The notes beneath the pieces were generated by a model. The model worked only from the letters and a program-made list of their open reading frames with translations. It was not told the origin of the DNA and did no database searches. A stretch of DNA of 64,000 nt from the NCBI GenBank assembly GCA_003963225.1, contig RXKB01000004.1:124001-188000 (forward strand), in the 5' to 3' direction. The translations under genes and the position numbers were made by a program. This stretch comes from Candidatus Babelota bacterium (lineage in GTDB: Bacteria > Babelota > Babeliae > Babelales > Vermiphilaceae). Shown here piece by piece: positions 15,042-24,116 of this stretch (positions are counted from its first letter, which is position 1; every line of letters starts with the position of its first letter).

Positions 15042-17768
15042 ATGCAAGAACTCATTAATTTTTTATCTTATCTTTTTAATAATAACTACTTTGTTCTTGT
15101 AATGGACATTGTATCTTTTGCATTAAAAATGTGTATATTTATAAGCTTAAGTATACATACGTACATAAAAGCAAAAAAAAAATTGCCTTCTTTTTTTTTG
15201 TTAATTGCTATTTTTAGTGGCGCTTTAATAGATTTTGGTTGGATATGCACACTAAGCGCGCGGATTGGTTTTCCTCTGCTAGAATATCATTTTTATGTAT
15301 TTATTAACCGTCTAGGTTGGGCTTTTTTAGTATTACAATATCATGGCATGGTTCTTCTTTTAGAAACATTACTGACTAAAAATTATAAACTATTACTCCG
15401 CAGAAATATTTTTTTAATTATTTGTAGTAGTTTTTTTATACTTTTTTTTACCATTTTTCCAGTTGCTGCCTGGCATTTGGCTGCAAAACCAGACAGACCC
15501 CCAATTGAAGCACTAATGAAACACATATGCTCAATTTATTTATTGTTATTTTTAATTCCTATTAGCTTGTGGAATATTTTTTACCATTTAAAGTCAAGAA
15601 AAATACCCATTATTATTCAAAAGCAATGTTATACCTTATTATATACACTTATTGTACCCTATTTTTTAAGTGATTTTATTAACATGAATCCATTTAAAAA
15701 TAATTATTTTAATTTTGCAATTCAAAATCAAGCATTTACCGGCTTTTCTACGCTAATTTTAACGTATCTTTTGTATTTTTGCATGCAACGTATTTTAAAT
15801 ATACGATTTTTAAACTTAAAAAAATCAGTAAATTCGTTATTTATTGATATACAGTTTAACGAATATTTTAAAGAAGTTCTTGGGAACCTGAGCGAAGTAA
15901 AATATACGTACGAAATACCACAAATTGTACAAAATTTTTTACACAAAGCATTACATATCAATCAAAAAAAAGTAGACATTATTATAAAACCAAGCCCTGA
16001 CAATGAAGAAACAGATGAAACTGTATATGCAGACCCACAAAGTATTTACAATATTATTAAAAAATTAGAAAACAGTTTTTCTGATCAAAAAAATAATCCA
16101 AAGAATGATTTCTTTGGATTTCTCAAAAAAGAGCCTGTTTTAGTGTTTGATGATATTGATTTTGCAAATTTTTATGATGACGATCCTTTTTTAAATAATA
16201 TACTACACATGATGGGATCAATTAACTGTGCCATTTTAGTGCCAATTTTTCATAAAGAAGAACTACTAGCGTACATGGTCATTTATTTTCATGCCCGAAA
16301 AGAGCGGTTATATTCTCATAGCGACAAAGATGCGCTGGTCGTTTTTGCAAACTACGTTGGCAGTATCATGGCTAGTATTCAAAATAATCAGTTTGAACGC
16401 ATTATTGAACAAAATAGAATTCTTACTGAAAATCTTTATTTTAAAACGCATCAAATTAATTATTTAAAAGAAAGTATAAAGTCTTGTTTTGATCGATCAC
16501 GCGTTAAAACAATCTGTTTATTTTTATATAAAAATAAAGAGTTTATAGCAATAAATCAGGAAGCTCTGCAACTTTTTAATATCGATCTAAATCAACACGA
16601 AGGGCACCCATTAACAAATCAATGCAAACGACTGGTTACGCAAGCGCTTGCGTATAACACAACGCAAACTACGCTTATAAAATCAGATGATGGTGAGCCT
16701 GTGCTGATTGTGGCATTGCCTCATTTAGAACATAAAAGCGTTACCATTATGATCACGCACCCAGACATTGCCGATCTTATTGGCAAGCATCTATTAAATT
16801 TACCTTCGATGGATGACTGGGATTATATTTTATATTTACAAAACACCAAAACTGGGCAGCTCATTAACAACCTTCTTCCCGGCTGGTCAAAGCAAATGAT
16901 TGAATATAAAATAGATATTCTTAAAAATATTTTAAGCAAAAAAGCATTGTTTATACAATGCACATCTACAGACATTCCATTAGTGTTAGATTTATTACAT
17001 AAATCTACTGAACGTAAAGATCTTAGAATTCTTGATCCTGTAAAAGATATTGATTGCGAAACAGCACTTTTTGGTATTAACCCTTTATATGGGAAAATAG
17101 AAGAACCGCTACTAAAAAAACTTCACCAAGGTATTATTTTTATCAATAACGTGCATAAGCTAAGTACTGTCGCGCAAGAAAAACTAGGACTTTACATAGA
17201 TTATGGGCACTTTACTAAGTTTAAAAGTGATATGTTTATTAAATCAGACGTCCTTATTTTAATGTCAAGCACACTGCCATGCTCACAAAAAAATGATGCC
17301 TATGCTTACAATTTAAGTGAGTCTATGAAAACAAAACATTTGTATGTTCCTTCACCAGCTTTATTAAATAATCAAGATTATGAGGAATTAATCGATGGCT
17401 ACTGCACACAAGCATTGAACAACCAAACTATACAAAAAATATTTGCTATTTCTGATTATGAAAAAAGAAAACTCGTCATGGAAAGGCCTCTTTCATTGAC
17501 CCATCTAAAAGAAAAAATTGTCAACTTACTTACCAATAAAAATAAACATAGTAGTATTGAGCATAATATTTATTTAGACAATACTTTCTCATTAGCCGAT
17601 CACACACTCGCTGAAGCTGGCAAGCTTGGAAAAAATGCTTTAAAAAATCACCATATTGTATCATTTCTATGGCATCATTTTGAAAAAAACCAAAACAAAA
17701 TTGCTCTTTTTTTAGGAGTAAATCGTTCATCTGTAAATAGGCGAGTGAAAGAATTCAATTTAACATAG
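15042..17768 (+). CDS. Membrane sensor with GAF/PAS-like domains, degenerate sigma54-activator-like AAA+ region and Fis-type HTH
   Basis: A 908-residue protein. The first 250 residues hold about seven membrane spans. A GAF-like sensor region (about 270-430, with AILVPIFHKEELLAYMVIYF) and a PAS-like region (about 480-570) follow. Residues about 600-780 resemble the AAA+ domain of NtrC-type activators: ALFGINP where ELFG leads to GAFTGA, and QGIIFINNVHKLSTVAQEKL where GGTLFLDEI...QAKLL is usual. Walker A is absent, GAFTGA is lost and the Walker B acids are replaced. The C-terminus is a Fis-type helix-turn-helix (NKIALFLGVNRSSVNRRVKEF). Probably a membrane-bound transcription regulator that cannot use ATP; the ligand is unknown. 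xerC/D follows 13 bases later. Confidence 0.7.
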   Translation: MQELINFLSYLFNNNYFVLVMDIVSFALKMCIFISLSIHTYIKAKKKLPSFFLLIAIFSGALIDFGWICTLSARIGFPLLEYHFYVFINRLGWAFLVLQYHGMVLLLETLLTKNYKLLLRRNIFLIICSSFFILFFTIFPVAAWHLAAKPDRPPIEALMKHICSIYLLLFLIPISLWNIFYHLKSRKIPIIIQKQCYTLLYTLIVPYFLSDFINMNPFKNNYFNFAIQNQAFTGFSTLILTYLLYFCMQRILNIRFLNLKKSVNSLFIDIQFNEYFKEVLGNLSEVKYTYEIPQIVQNFLHKALHINQKKVDIIIKPSPDNEETDETVYADPQSIYNIIKKLENSFSDQKNNPKNDFFGFLKKEPVLVFDDIDFANFYDDDPFLNNILHMMGSINCAILVPIFHKEELLAYMVIYFHARKERLYSHSDKDALVVFANYVGSIMASIQNNQFERIIEQNRILTENLYFKTHQINYLKESIKSCFDRSRVKTICLFLYKNKEFIAINQEALQLFNIDLNQHEGHPLTNQCKRLVTQALAYNTTQTTLIKSDDGEPVLIVALPHLEHKSVTIMITHPDIADLIGKHLLNLPSMDDWDYILYLQNTKTGQLINNLLPGWSKQMIEYKIDILKNILSKKALFIQCTSTDIPLVLDLLHKSTERKDLRILDPVKDIDCETALFGINPLYGKIEEPLLKKLHQGIIFINNVHKLSTVAQEKLGLYIDYGHFTKFKSDMFIKSDVLILMSSTLPCSQKNDAYAYNLSESMKTKHLYVPSPALLNNQDYEELIDGYCTQALNNQTIQKIFAISDYEKRKLVMERPLSLTHLKEKIVNLLTNKNKHSSIEHNIYLDNTFSLADHTLAEAGKLGKNALKNHHIVSFLWHHFEKNQNKIALFLGVNRSSVNRRVKEFNLT

Positions 17769-17781
17769 AAAAGGCATTACA

Positions 17782-18708
17782 TTGCTTACTATTGAAAAAA
17801 TGCTTGAGTACGCGGAAGAATTTTTAGATTATCTTCGTATTAAACAAAATGTATCATCACACACATACCGCGCATACAAATGTGACATTAAACAGTTTTT
17901 TACTTTTTGGAAAAAAACGCATCATAAAGATAATGTCACCATGAAGAAAATAATTGAAAGATACTTAGTCGCATTATTTTATAAAAAGATAGATAACAAA
18001 ACAATTGCACGGAAATTCTCTTGTTTTTCATCATTTGAAAAATTTCTTAAGCAAAAATCTATTATATTGCGTCTTGATTTAAAAAGGCCCAAAATAACCC
18101 GTAAACTTCCTGTATATCTAACAATTGACGAAATCTTTTTACTGCTCGATAATATAAGTACCGATCAACTACAAACAGATTTTCCTTATCGAGATAAAGC
18201 AATTTTTGAACTACTTTACGCTACAGGAATACGCTGCTCTGAACTTACGCAAATTAGAATAGCTGATCTTACAGCACCTACAAGAAGCATTCGTATCTTT
18301 GGCAAAGGAAAAAAAGAAAGAATAGTACTTTATGGCTCAAAAGCAGAAAAGAGCATGCAAGAGTACCTTACCCATGAACGGAAAGCAGTTATTTCTGACA
18401 AAGAACACTTTTTTTTAACCAAAACAGGAAGCCCTCTTGACACAACACATGTTAGAAAAATTATAGGGATGTTTAGGAAACTGCTTCCATTGCAAAGATC
18501 ATTAACTCCTCATAAAATACGTCACTCATTTGCAACCCACCTTTTACAAAAAGGAATGGATTTAAGAATGATACAAGAGCTTTTAGGCCACAAAACATTA
18601 GCAAGTACAGAAATATATACTCATGTTTCTGTTGAGCAACTAAAAAAAATATGCGCAACAATTCACCCGCTTAATAAAACAGATACGAATAAAAAAGAAG
18701 ATTTATAA
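17782..18708 (+). CDS. Tyrosine recombinase XerC/XerD
   Basis: Resolves chromosome dimers at dif. The 308-residue enzyme has the N-terminal SAM-like core-binding domain and the catalytic set: Arg in TGIRCSEL near residue 150, H-x-x-R in TPHKIRHSFATHLL near 244, His in LLGHKTLASTEIYTH and the nucleophile Tyr in the same segment. This size and sequence fit a housekeeping Xer protein rather than a phage integrase; C or D cannot be decided by eye. The TTG at 17782 has AAAAGG upstream; an ATG six codons later is an alternative. It is one base from the next gene, so it is in an operon with the PBP. Confidence 0.92.
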   Translation: MLTIEKMLEYAEEFLDYLRIKQNVSSHTYRAYKCDIKQFFTFWKKTHHKDNVTMKKIIERYLVALFYKKIDNKTIARKFSCFSSFEKFLKQKSIILRLDLKRPKITRKLPVYLTIDEIFLLLDNISTDQLQTDFPYRDKAIFELLYATGIRCSELTQIRIADLTAPTRSIRIFGKGKKERIVLYGSKAEKSMQEYLTHERKAVISDKEHFFLTKTGSPLDTTHVRKIIGMFRKLLPLQRSLTPHKIRHSFATHLLQKGMDLRMIQELLGHKTLASTEIYTHVSVEQLKKICATIHPLNKTDTNKKEDL

Positions 18709-18709
18709 T

Positions 18710-20434
18710 ATGAATAATCCAACAAACAGTATAAATAAAAAAATAATATTACTTTTTCATTTTGTTATATGCTGTTTTTTGATTATTATTGGTCGACTTA
18801 TTCATTTACAAATTATTAATGAATATACGATGAGTAAACGTGCGAAACAAAATTTTTTGCGTTTACAAAAAATCAAAAGCTATCGAGGAGAAATAGTAGA
18901 TTGCAAAAAACGTTTAATAGCCACAAATAAAGTTATATACCATCTTTATTGGCAAGGTAGTGGAAACAAAACATTACATACTCAACAAATTGAAGATATT
19001 AAAAAAGTCAGCACCTTACTTGGTAAAGAATATTTCGATGAAAAAAAAATGCATCGATTGCACCGAGCGGAAGCATTACAAAAAAAAGACATTTTGTATC
19101 CAAATTTAACGCACAAAGAACTTTGTATTATTGCAGAGTCTTTTCCTATTCACAAAAATATGAGTATCCAAACATCACTTGAACGCCATTATCCTTACCA
19201 AACATACGCCAGTCACCTTATAGGCTATATTAGCAACAATCAACAAGCCTGCGTAGGCAAAATGGGCATTGAAAAACTGTGCGAAAATAGTTTACGGGGA
19301 ACAGATGGCACTTATTTGTATGCAATTAACTCTTTTGGGAAACATATTGATCAACTACTTATTAAACAACCTTCTATTGGTTCTTGTATATTTACAACTC
19401 TTGATATGGAATTACAAGAAATTGCAGAAACTGTATTTCCTTTAGATATAATTGGCTCATTAATTGTAATGAACCCAGAAAATGGAGCAATTCGAGCTCT
19501 TGTTTCTCGACCCACATTTGATCCAGGTTTGTTTTTATCAAGAATAAGCTACAGCACATGGGACGATCTACAAGAAAATAATACCTTTCTTAACAGAGCT
19601 TTTATGCCATTTCCTCCAGGCTCTATTTTTAAATTAATTACCACAAGTGCTGCATTAGAACAAGGCATTATTAATGAAAATGACACTTGGTACTGCAAAG
19701 GATATACTACATTTGGAAAACGAAAGTACTATTGCGCACGTAAACGTGGCCATGGTCGATTATCCCTCAAACAAGCAGTTGCACAATCATGCAACACTTT
19801 ATTTTTTGAAATTGGAAAAAAATTAGATATTGACATATTGGCAGATTATGCCCGCCGTTTTGGCCTCGGCCAATCCACTGGCATAAGCTTGCAAGAACAG
19901 TACGGATTGGTTCCTACACGCGAATGGAAAAAAACAGTTAAAGGACAACAGTGGTGGCCAGGTGAAACCCTTTCGGCTGCCATTGGACAAACATTTTTAC
20001 TCGCATCCCCTTTGCAAATAGCTTGTTTAATTGGCAGCATTTTTACTCGTAAATTAATAACACCACGCATACTAGAAAACGAATCTATTATGAGTACCGA
20101 CTTGCCAATTAAAGAAGAAACATTGCATTTTTTAAAAAAATCTATGAAATCTGTAGTGCGCCGTGGTACAGGCAAAGGTATTCCCACCATTCAAGATCTT
20201 GAAATTTTTGCAAAAACAAGCACGGCTCAAATATCTTCTCTTGAAAAAACTGCTCAAAATAAAGCATTATTAGAGCATGGCTGGTTTGCAGCCTATTTTA
20301 CTTTTAAAGGAAACAATCCTTTAGTGTTAGTACTTTTGGTTGAAAAAGCAGGCAGCTCACGCGTACCCACCACCATTGCAAAACAGTTTTTTTTGAAATA
20401 CAAAAAATGGATGACTGAACAAACTATTGTTTAA
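18710..20434 (+). CDS. mrdA: Peptidoglycan transpeptidase, PBP2 (MrdA) family
   Basis: Cross-links peptidoglycan during elongation. One N-terminal membrane anchor (residues 10-32) is followed by the dimerisation domain (RGEIVDCKKRLIATN; YPYQTYASHLIGYI) and the transpeptidase domain with S-x-x-K in FPPGSIFK, S-x-N in SCNTLF, and AKTSTAQ where the usual third motif is K-T/S-G. The Gly-to-Ser change in that motif is unusual. The length of 574 residues is normal. It starts one base after the xer gene. The MreC gene of the same machinery is elsewhere in the window. Confidence 0.9.
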   Translation: MNNPTNSINKKIILLFHFVICCFLIIIGRLIHLQIINEYTMSKRAKQNFLRLQKIKSYRGEIVDCKKRLIATNKVIYHLYWQGSGNKTLHTQQIEDIKKVSTLLGKEYFDEKKMHRLHRAEALQKKDILYPNLTHKELCIIAESFPIHKNMSIQTSLERHYPYQTYASHLIGYISNNQQACVGKMGIEKLCENSLRGTDGTYLYAINSFGKHIDQLLIKQPSIGSCIFTTLDMELQEIAETVFPLDIIGSLIVMNPENGAIRALVSRPTFDPGLFLSRISYSTWDDLQENNTFLNRAFMPFPPGSIFKLITTSAALEQGIINENDTWYCKGYTTFGKRKYYCARKRGHGRLSLKQAVAQSCNTLFFEIGKKLDIDILADYARRFGLGQSTGISLQEQYGLVPTREWKKTVKGQQWWPGETLSAAIGQTFLLASPLQIACLIGSIFTRKLITPRILENESIMSTDLPIKEETLHFLKKSMKSVVRRGTGKGIPTIQDLEIFAKTSTAQISSLEKTAQNKALLEHGWFAAYFTFKGNNPLVLVLLVEKAGSSRVPTTIAKQFFLKYKKWMTEQTIV

Positions 20435-20881
20435 ACAGCATTTTGTTATCATTACAGTATAAAAATAATTTTTAAAAGTATTACTTGGAACTAATACGCT
20501 ATAAAAATTATACATCTCATATAAATGATCATTTATAATCTTATTAAAAAAATAATCTAATATTTCGAATGGTTTTTCAAAAGTAAGAGCTTTCATTGCA
20601 CTTGTTATAACAAAAGAATTAGAATAAAGCTTAGGATCCAAAGGTATGGATTCTTCTTTTTCCATGTCTAACTCTTTTCGAAGCTCAATATTTGCAAGTA
20701 CGCCCTCTTGTAAATTTATGTTTTGACTAAGCAGAATATAACTTGTATTTTTATATTTTACTTCATAAGATATAGTATTTTCTTTATTTTGTATTTTTAT
20801 CAATATGTCATTATTAATTTCCATACAAAATGTATTTAGTGTAAAAACAAGCAACCAAAAAAATTTCATACAACGTCTCAT
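20357..20881 (-). CDS. Secreted protein of unknown function
   Basis: I do not recognise this protein of about 174 residues. After a basic start (MRRCMKFFWLLVFTLNTFCM) with signal-peptide character comes a beta-rich stretch and an aromatic-rich helical end. Starts at 20881 or 20869 both keep the signal peptide; neither has a strong ribosome binding site. The last 26 codons overlap the end of the PBP gene on the other strand, an unusually long convergent overlap that suggests the original stop was lost. Confidence 0.5.
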   Translation of the reverse strand: MRRCMKFFWLLVFTLNTFCMEINNDILIKIQNKENTISYEVKYKNTSYILLSQNINLQEGVLANIELRKELDMEKEESIPLDPKLYSNSFVITSAMKALTFEKPFEILDYFFNKIINDHLYEMYNFYSVLVPSNTFKNYFYTVMITKCCLNNSLFSHPFFVFQKKLFCNGGGYA

Positions 20882-20947
20882 ATAAAAATAGGCTAAAGCA
20901 CCATTCAATTGCCTCGATTACTACCTTTTATACGATGTTTTTACTAA

Positions 20948-23518
20948 CTATTCATACTCAATATTTTCTTCAACACCATGCAAAAAAACCGCTTCGGCAA
21001 GACTTTGTTCAGTGCTGACCTTCACTTGATTATTTGAAGATGTTGCAGATGATTGTTGATAATCATCTGCTGTTGGTTCGGCAAAAGCAACAATTGCTGC
21101 CAACAGTTGATCTTCATCAAGACGAATTAACCGTACACCTTTTGCTTGTCTTCCCATAGTGCGCACTTCATCTGCAGACAGACGAATTATTTTGCCCGCA
21201 TGATCAATTAACAAAATATTAGAATGCTCTTCAACTACAGCAAGACCTATTACAGAGCCGTTCCGTTTATCTGTAGGAATAGTACGCACACCAATACCAC
21301 CACGATGCGCAAGCCTAAAGTCTTCAACATTAATTTTTTTACCGTACCCATGTTCGGTAGCAACCAAAATATCTTTACCTGCAGGAACTATTTCCATGCC
21401 AACCACCGCGTCATTTTTACGCAAACGAATACCAATAACACCTGCAGCCTGTCTTCCCATTGCACGCACTTCATCTTCTTTAAATCGAATTCCTTGACCC
21501 AAAGCCGTTGCAATAACAATATTATCGTTACCTGTGCTTAATCCACAAAATACCAGTTGATCATTTTCTTTTAAAGTAAGAGCACGTATGCCGGTTGCAC
21601 GTATTTTTGAAAACTCAGTTGCGTCACACCGTTTTATAATACCATCTTTGGTAACAAGTACTAAAAACTTACCTTCCATGCCACGAGTACAAAGCAGTTT
21701 AACTACCGTTTCTTGTTCTTGCAACTGAATTAAGTTAACCACAGCTCTGCCACGTGCCGTGCGTGACGCTTCTGGTACTTCAAACACTTGCATGCTATAC
21801 ACTCTGCCTAAATTGGTAAAAAATAATAGCGTGTCATGATTACGGGCTACAAAAAGATCTTGGACCACATCATCAGAACCATCAAGGGTTGCCATGCCCA
21901 TTTTGCCTTTGCCGCCCCGGTGTTGCAGGCCATAAATATCTAACGCAACGCGTTTTACATATCCTTTCATGGTAATGGTTACCACCATCTCTTCATCTGG
22001 CACTAAATCTGATTCAGTCAAAATATCAATCGCATCTTCGATACGTGTTTTACGCTCATCACCATAGGTTGCTCTACTATATTCAAGTTCTTTAACAATC
22101 TCTTGAATTAATACTGGTTCATTTTCAAGTATTGATTTATAAAATAATATTCGTTCTTTGATGTCAGCCATTTCTGCATGAATTTTTTCAGTTTCCATAG
22201 CAGTCAACCGTTGTAAACGCATTTCAAGAATAGCTTTTGCCTGAAGTGCAGAAAGTAAAAATCGTTTATTAAGCTGTACACACGCTTCATCTGCGTTATT
22301 TGCTTTTTTAATTAAGGCAACCACTTCATCAATATTTTGCAATCCAATAATAAACCCTTCCAGTATATGCTCACGCTCTTTTGCTTTTTGTAAATCAAAC
22401 AAAGTTCTGGCAGAAATAATCTCTTTGCGAAACTGTAAAAACTCCTGCAATAGCTCACGTAAACTAAATACAAGCGGCTTGTTGTCAAGTAACCCAAGCA
22501 TTAAAATAGAAACGGATGTTTGCAAAGCAGTATGTTTGTACAGTTGATTTAAAATTACTTCAGGATTTTCACCACGACGAATATCAATAACAAGGCGCAT
22601 GCCCTTTTTATTAGACTCATCTTTAATATTAGTAATACCGTCAATAATTTTTTCTTTTACCAAATCAGCAATTTTAATAGTTAAATCTGCTTTGTTTACT
22701 TGGTACGGAAGCTCTGTGATAATTAAACGATTACTGCCCTTTTTGTTATCTTCAATTTCAACAGCACCTCGCAAAATAAGATTGCCACGACCTGTTTTAT
22801 ACGCACGCACAATGCCACCACGACCACAAATGATACCACCGGTTGGAAAATCTGGCGCAGGCACCAAAGCAAAAAGTTCTTCATCAGCAAGCTCTGGATT
22901 ATGCAACAATGCTAAACAAGCATTTACAAGTTCAGTAAGATTATGCGGGGGAATAGAAGTTGCCATACCAACTGCAATACCAGAAACACCATTTAACAAC
23001 AAATGAGGCAATTTGCTTGGCAAAACTGTTGGTTCAACAGTTGATTCATCAAAATTAGGAATAAACCTTACTGTTTCTTTTTCTATATCAGCAAGTAACT
23101 CTTCAGTAATACGTTGCATACGAACTTCTGTATAACGCATTGCAGCAGCACCGTCACCATCAACAGACCCCCAGTTGCCCTGACCATCAATAAGTGGATA
23201 TCTTTTAGAAAAATCTTGCACCATGCCAACCATCGTATTGTAAACCGCTTGATCACCATGCGGATGGAACTTTCCAAGCACCTCACCCACCACAGAAACT
23301 GATTTGTGGTATTTTTTGTTGTACACAAACCCTAATAAATACATAGTGTATAACACACGCCGATGGACTGGTTTTAAGCCGTCGCGAATATCAGGCAATG
23401 CGCGAGAAACCACAACTGACATGGCATAATCAAGAAACGAATCTTTTAACTCTTTTTCAATAAGCACTGGTACGATGCCATTTTTACTTGCTTGCGATTG
23501 GTTGTTACTGTTGGTCAT
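20948..23518 (-). CDS. gyrA: DNA gyrase subunit A
   Basis: Cuts and rejoins DNA to introduce negative supercoils with GyrB. The 856-residue protein has the breakage-reunion domain with RALPDIRDGLKPVHRRVLY, HPHGDQAVYN and the active-site Tyr in AMRYTEVRM near residue 130. The C-terminal six-blade wrapping domain includes the GyrA box as QHRGGKG, which separates it from ParC. At the positions equal to E. coli Ser83 and Asp87 it carries Gln and Asn. AAAAAGG precedes the ATG. gyrB is not in the window. Confidence 0.97.
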   Translation of the reverse strand: MTNSNNQSQASKNGIVPVLIEKELKDSFLDYAMSVVVSRALPDIRDGLKPVHRRVLYTMYLLGFVYNKKYHKSVSVVGEVLGKFHPHGDQAVYNTMVGMVQDFSKRYPLIDGQGNWGSVDGDGAAAMRYTEVRMQRITEELLADIEKETVRFIPNFDESTVEPTVLPSKLPHLLLNGVSGIAVGMATSIPPHNLTELVNACLALLHNPELADEELFALVPAPDFPTGGIICGRGGIVRAYKTGRGNLILRGAVEIEDNKKGSNRLIITELPYQVNKADLTIKIADLVKEKIIDGITNIKDESNKKGMRLVIDIRRGENPEVILNQLYKHTALQTSVSILMLGLLDNKPLVFSLRELLQEFLQFRKEIISARTLFDLQKAKEREHILEGFIIGLQNIDEVVALIKKANNADEACVQLNKRFLLSALQAKAILEMRLQRLTAMETEKIHAEMADIKERILFYKSILENEPVLIQEIVKELEYSRATYGDERKTRIEDAIDILTESDLVPDEEMVVTITMKGYVKRVALDIYGLQHRGGKGKMGMATLDGSDDVVQDLFVARNHDTLLFFTNLGRVYSMQVFEVPEASRTARGRAVVNLIQLQEQETVVKLLCTRGMEGKFLVLVTKDGIIKRCDATEFSKIRATGIRALTLKENDQLVFCGLSTGNDNIVIATALGQGIRFKEDEVRAMGRQAAGVIGIRLRKNDAVVGMEIVPAGKDILVATEHGYGKKINVEDFRLAHRGGIGVRTIPTDKRNGSVIGLAVVEEHSNILLIDHAGKIIRLSADEVRTMGRQAKGVRLIRLDEDQLLAAIVAFAEPTADDYQQSSATSSNNQVKVSTEQSLAEAVFLHGVEENIEYE

Positions 23519-24116
23519 ATTAAAAAACCTTTTTCCAAAATTAATAAAGAACAGTAAAAGTATACCATCATCAATAAAAAACTAAATAACTATTGGAAAA
23601 AAGCTATAATCAATTATATGGTTATTTAAAACTCTTTCTAAAACAATAGTATATATATGTGTATGAGTTTTATGATGTAAAATGTATAACGCTTAGATAA
23701 AATCAAACCACAAATAAAATGAAGATAGCGGCACAAAAAATAAGCATTACCAAAAAACAAGCTCAAATCTATAAATAAAACGATAAAATGGCAATTCAAC
23801 CAGCCTAAACGCCTAAATAACAGCATCTCAATCTTGTTGATTTAACGCAATTAAACGTACAAAAGCCTGAAGACTGTACTGGTCATAGTAAAACAGAGCA
23901 AATTGTTTAAAAACGGCTCCTGGATACCTTTTCTTTAAAAAATACTTTTTATCTATTAAAAAGTCGACTAGAAGGGCATTTTGATACATTTTTAATTAAT
24001 GCATATTCAAAATATATAATTACAAATAGTAATTATATTGACAAATTTTTTATTTAAAATATAATTATAAATATAAGTCAATAAGTCTATTATTATATTC
24101 ATAAATGGAGATTTTT
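23519..24116. other. Gene-free stretch of about 600 bases between gyrA and the AAA+ gene
   Basis: Very AT-rich. The gyrA-proximal part must hold its promoter, but I see no convincing boxes. The middle contains a coding-like remnant listed separately. Short frames on the minus strand (for example 23638-23826) lack a start signal and are not credible genes. Confidence 0.6.
23818..24056 (+). pseudogene. Possible gene remnant
   Basis: The frame from about 23818 reads LNLVDLTQLNVQKPEDCTGH, a stop at about 23908, then RLLDTFSLKNTFYLLKSRLEGHFDTFLINAYS. The composition is like a helical protein of this genome, yet no start is found and stops occur upstream. It may be the tail of a decayed exported protein gene. 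Weak evidence. Confidence 0.3.

Noticed and set aside
22599..23006. Plus-strand frame of 135 codons
   Set aside because: It is a mirror frame of gyrA with composition that follows from GyrA codons.
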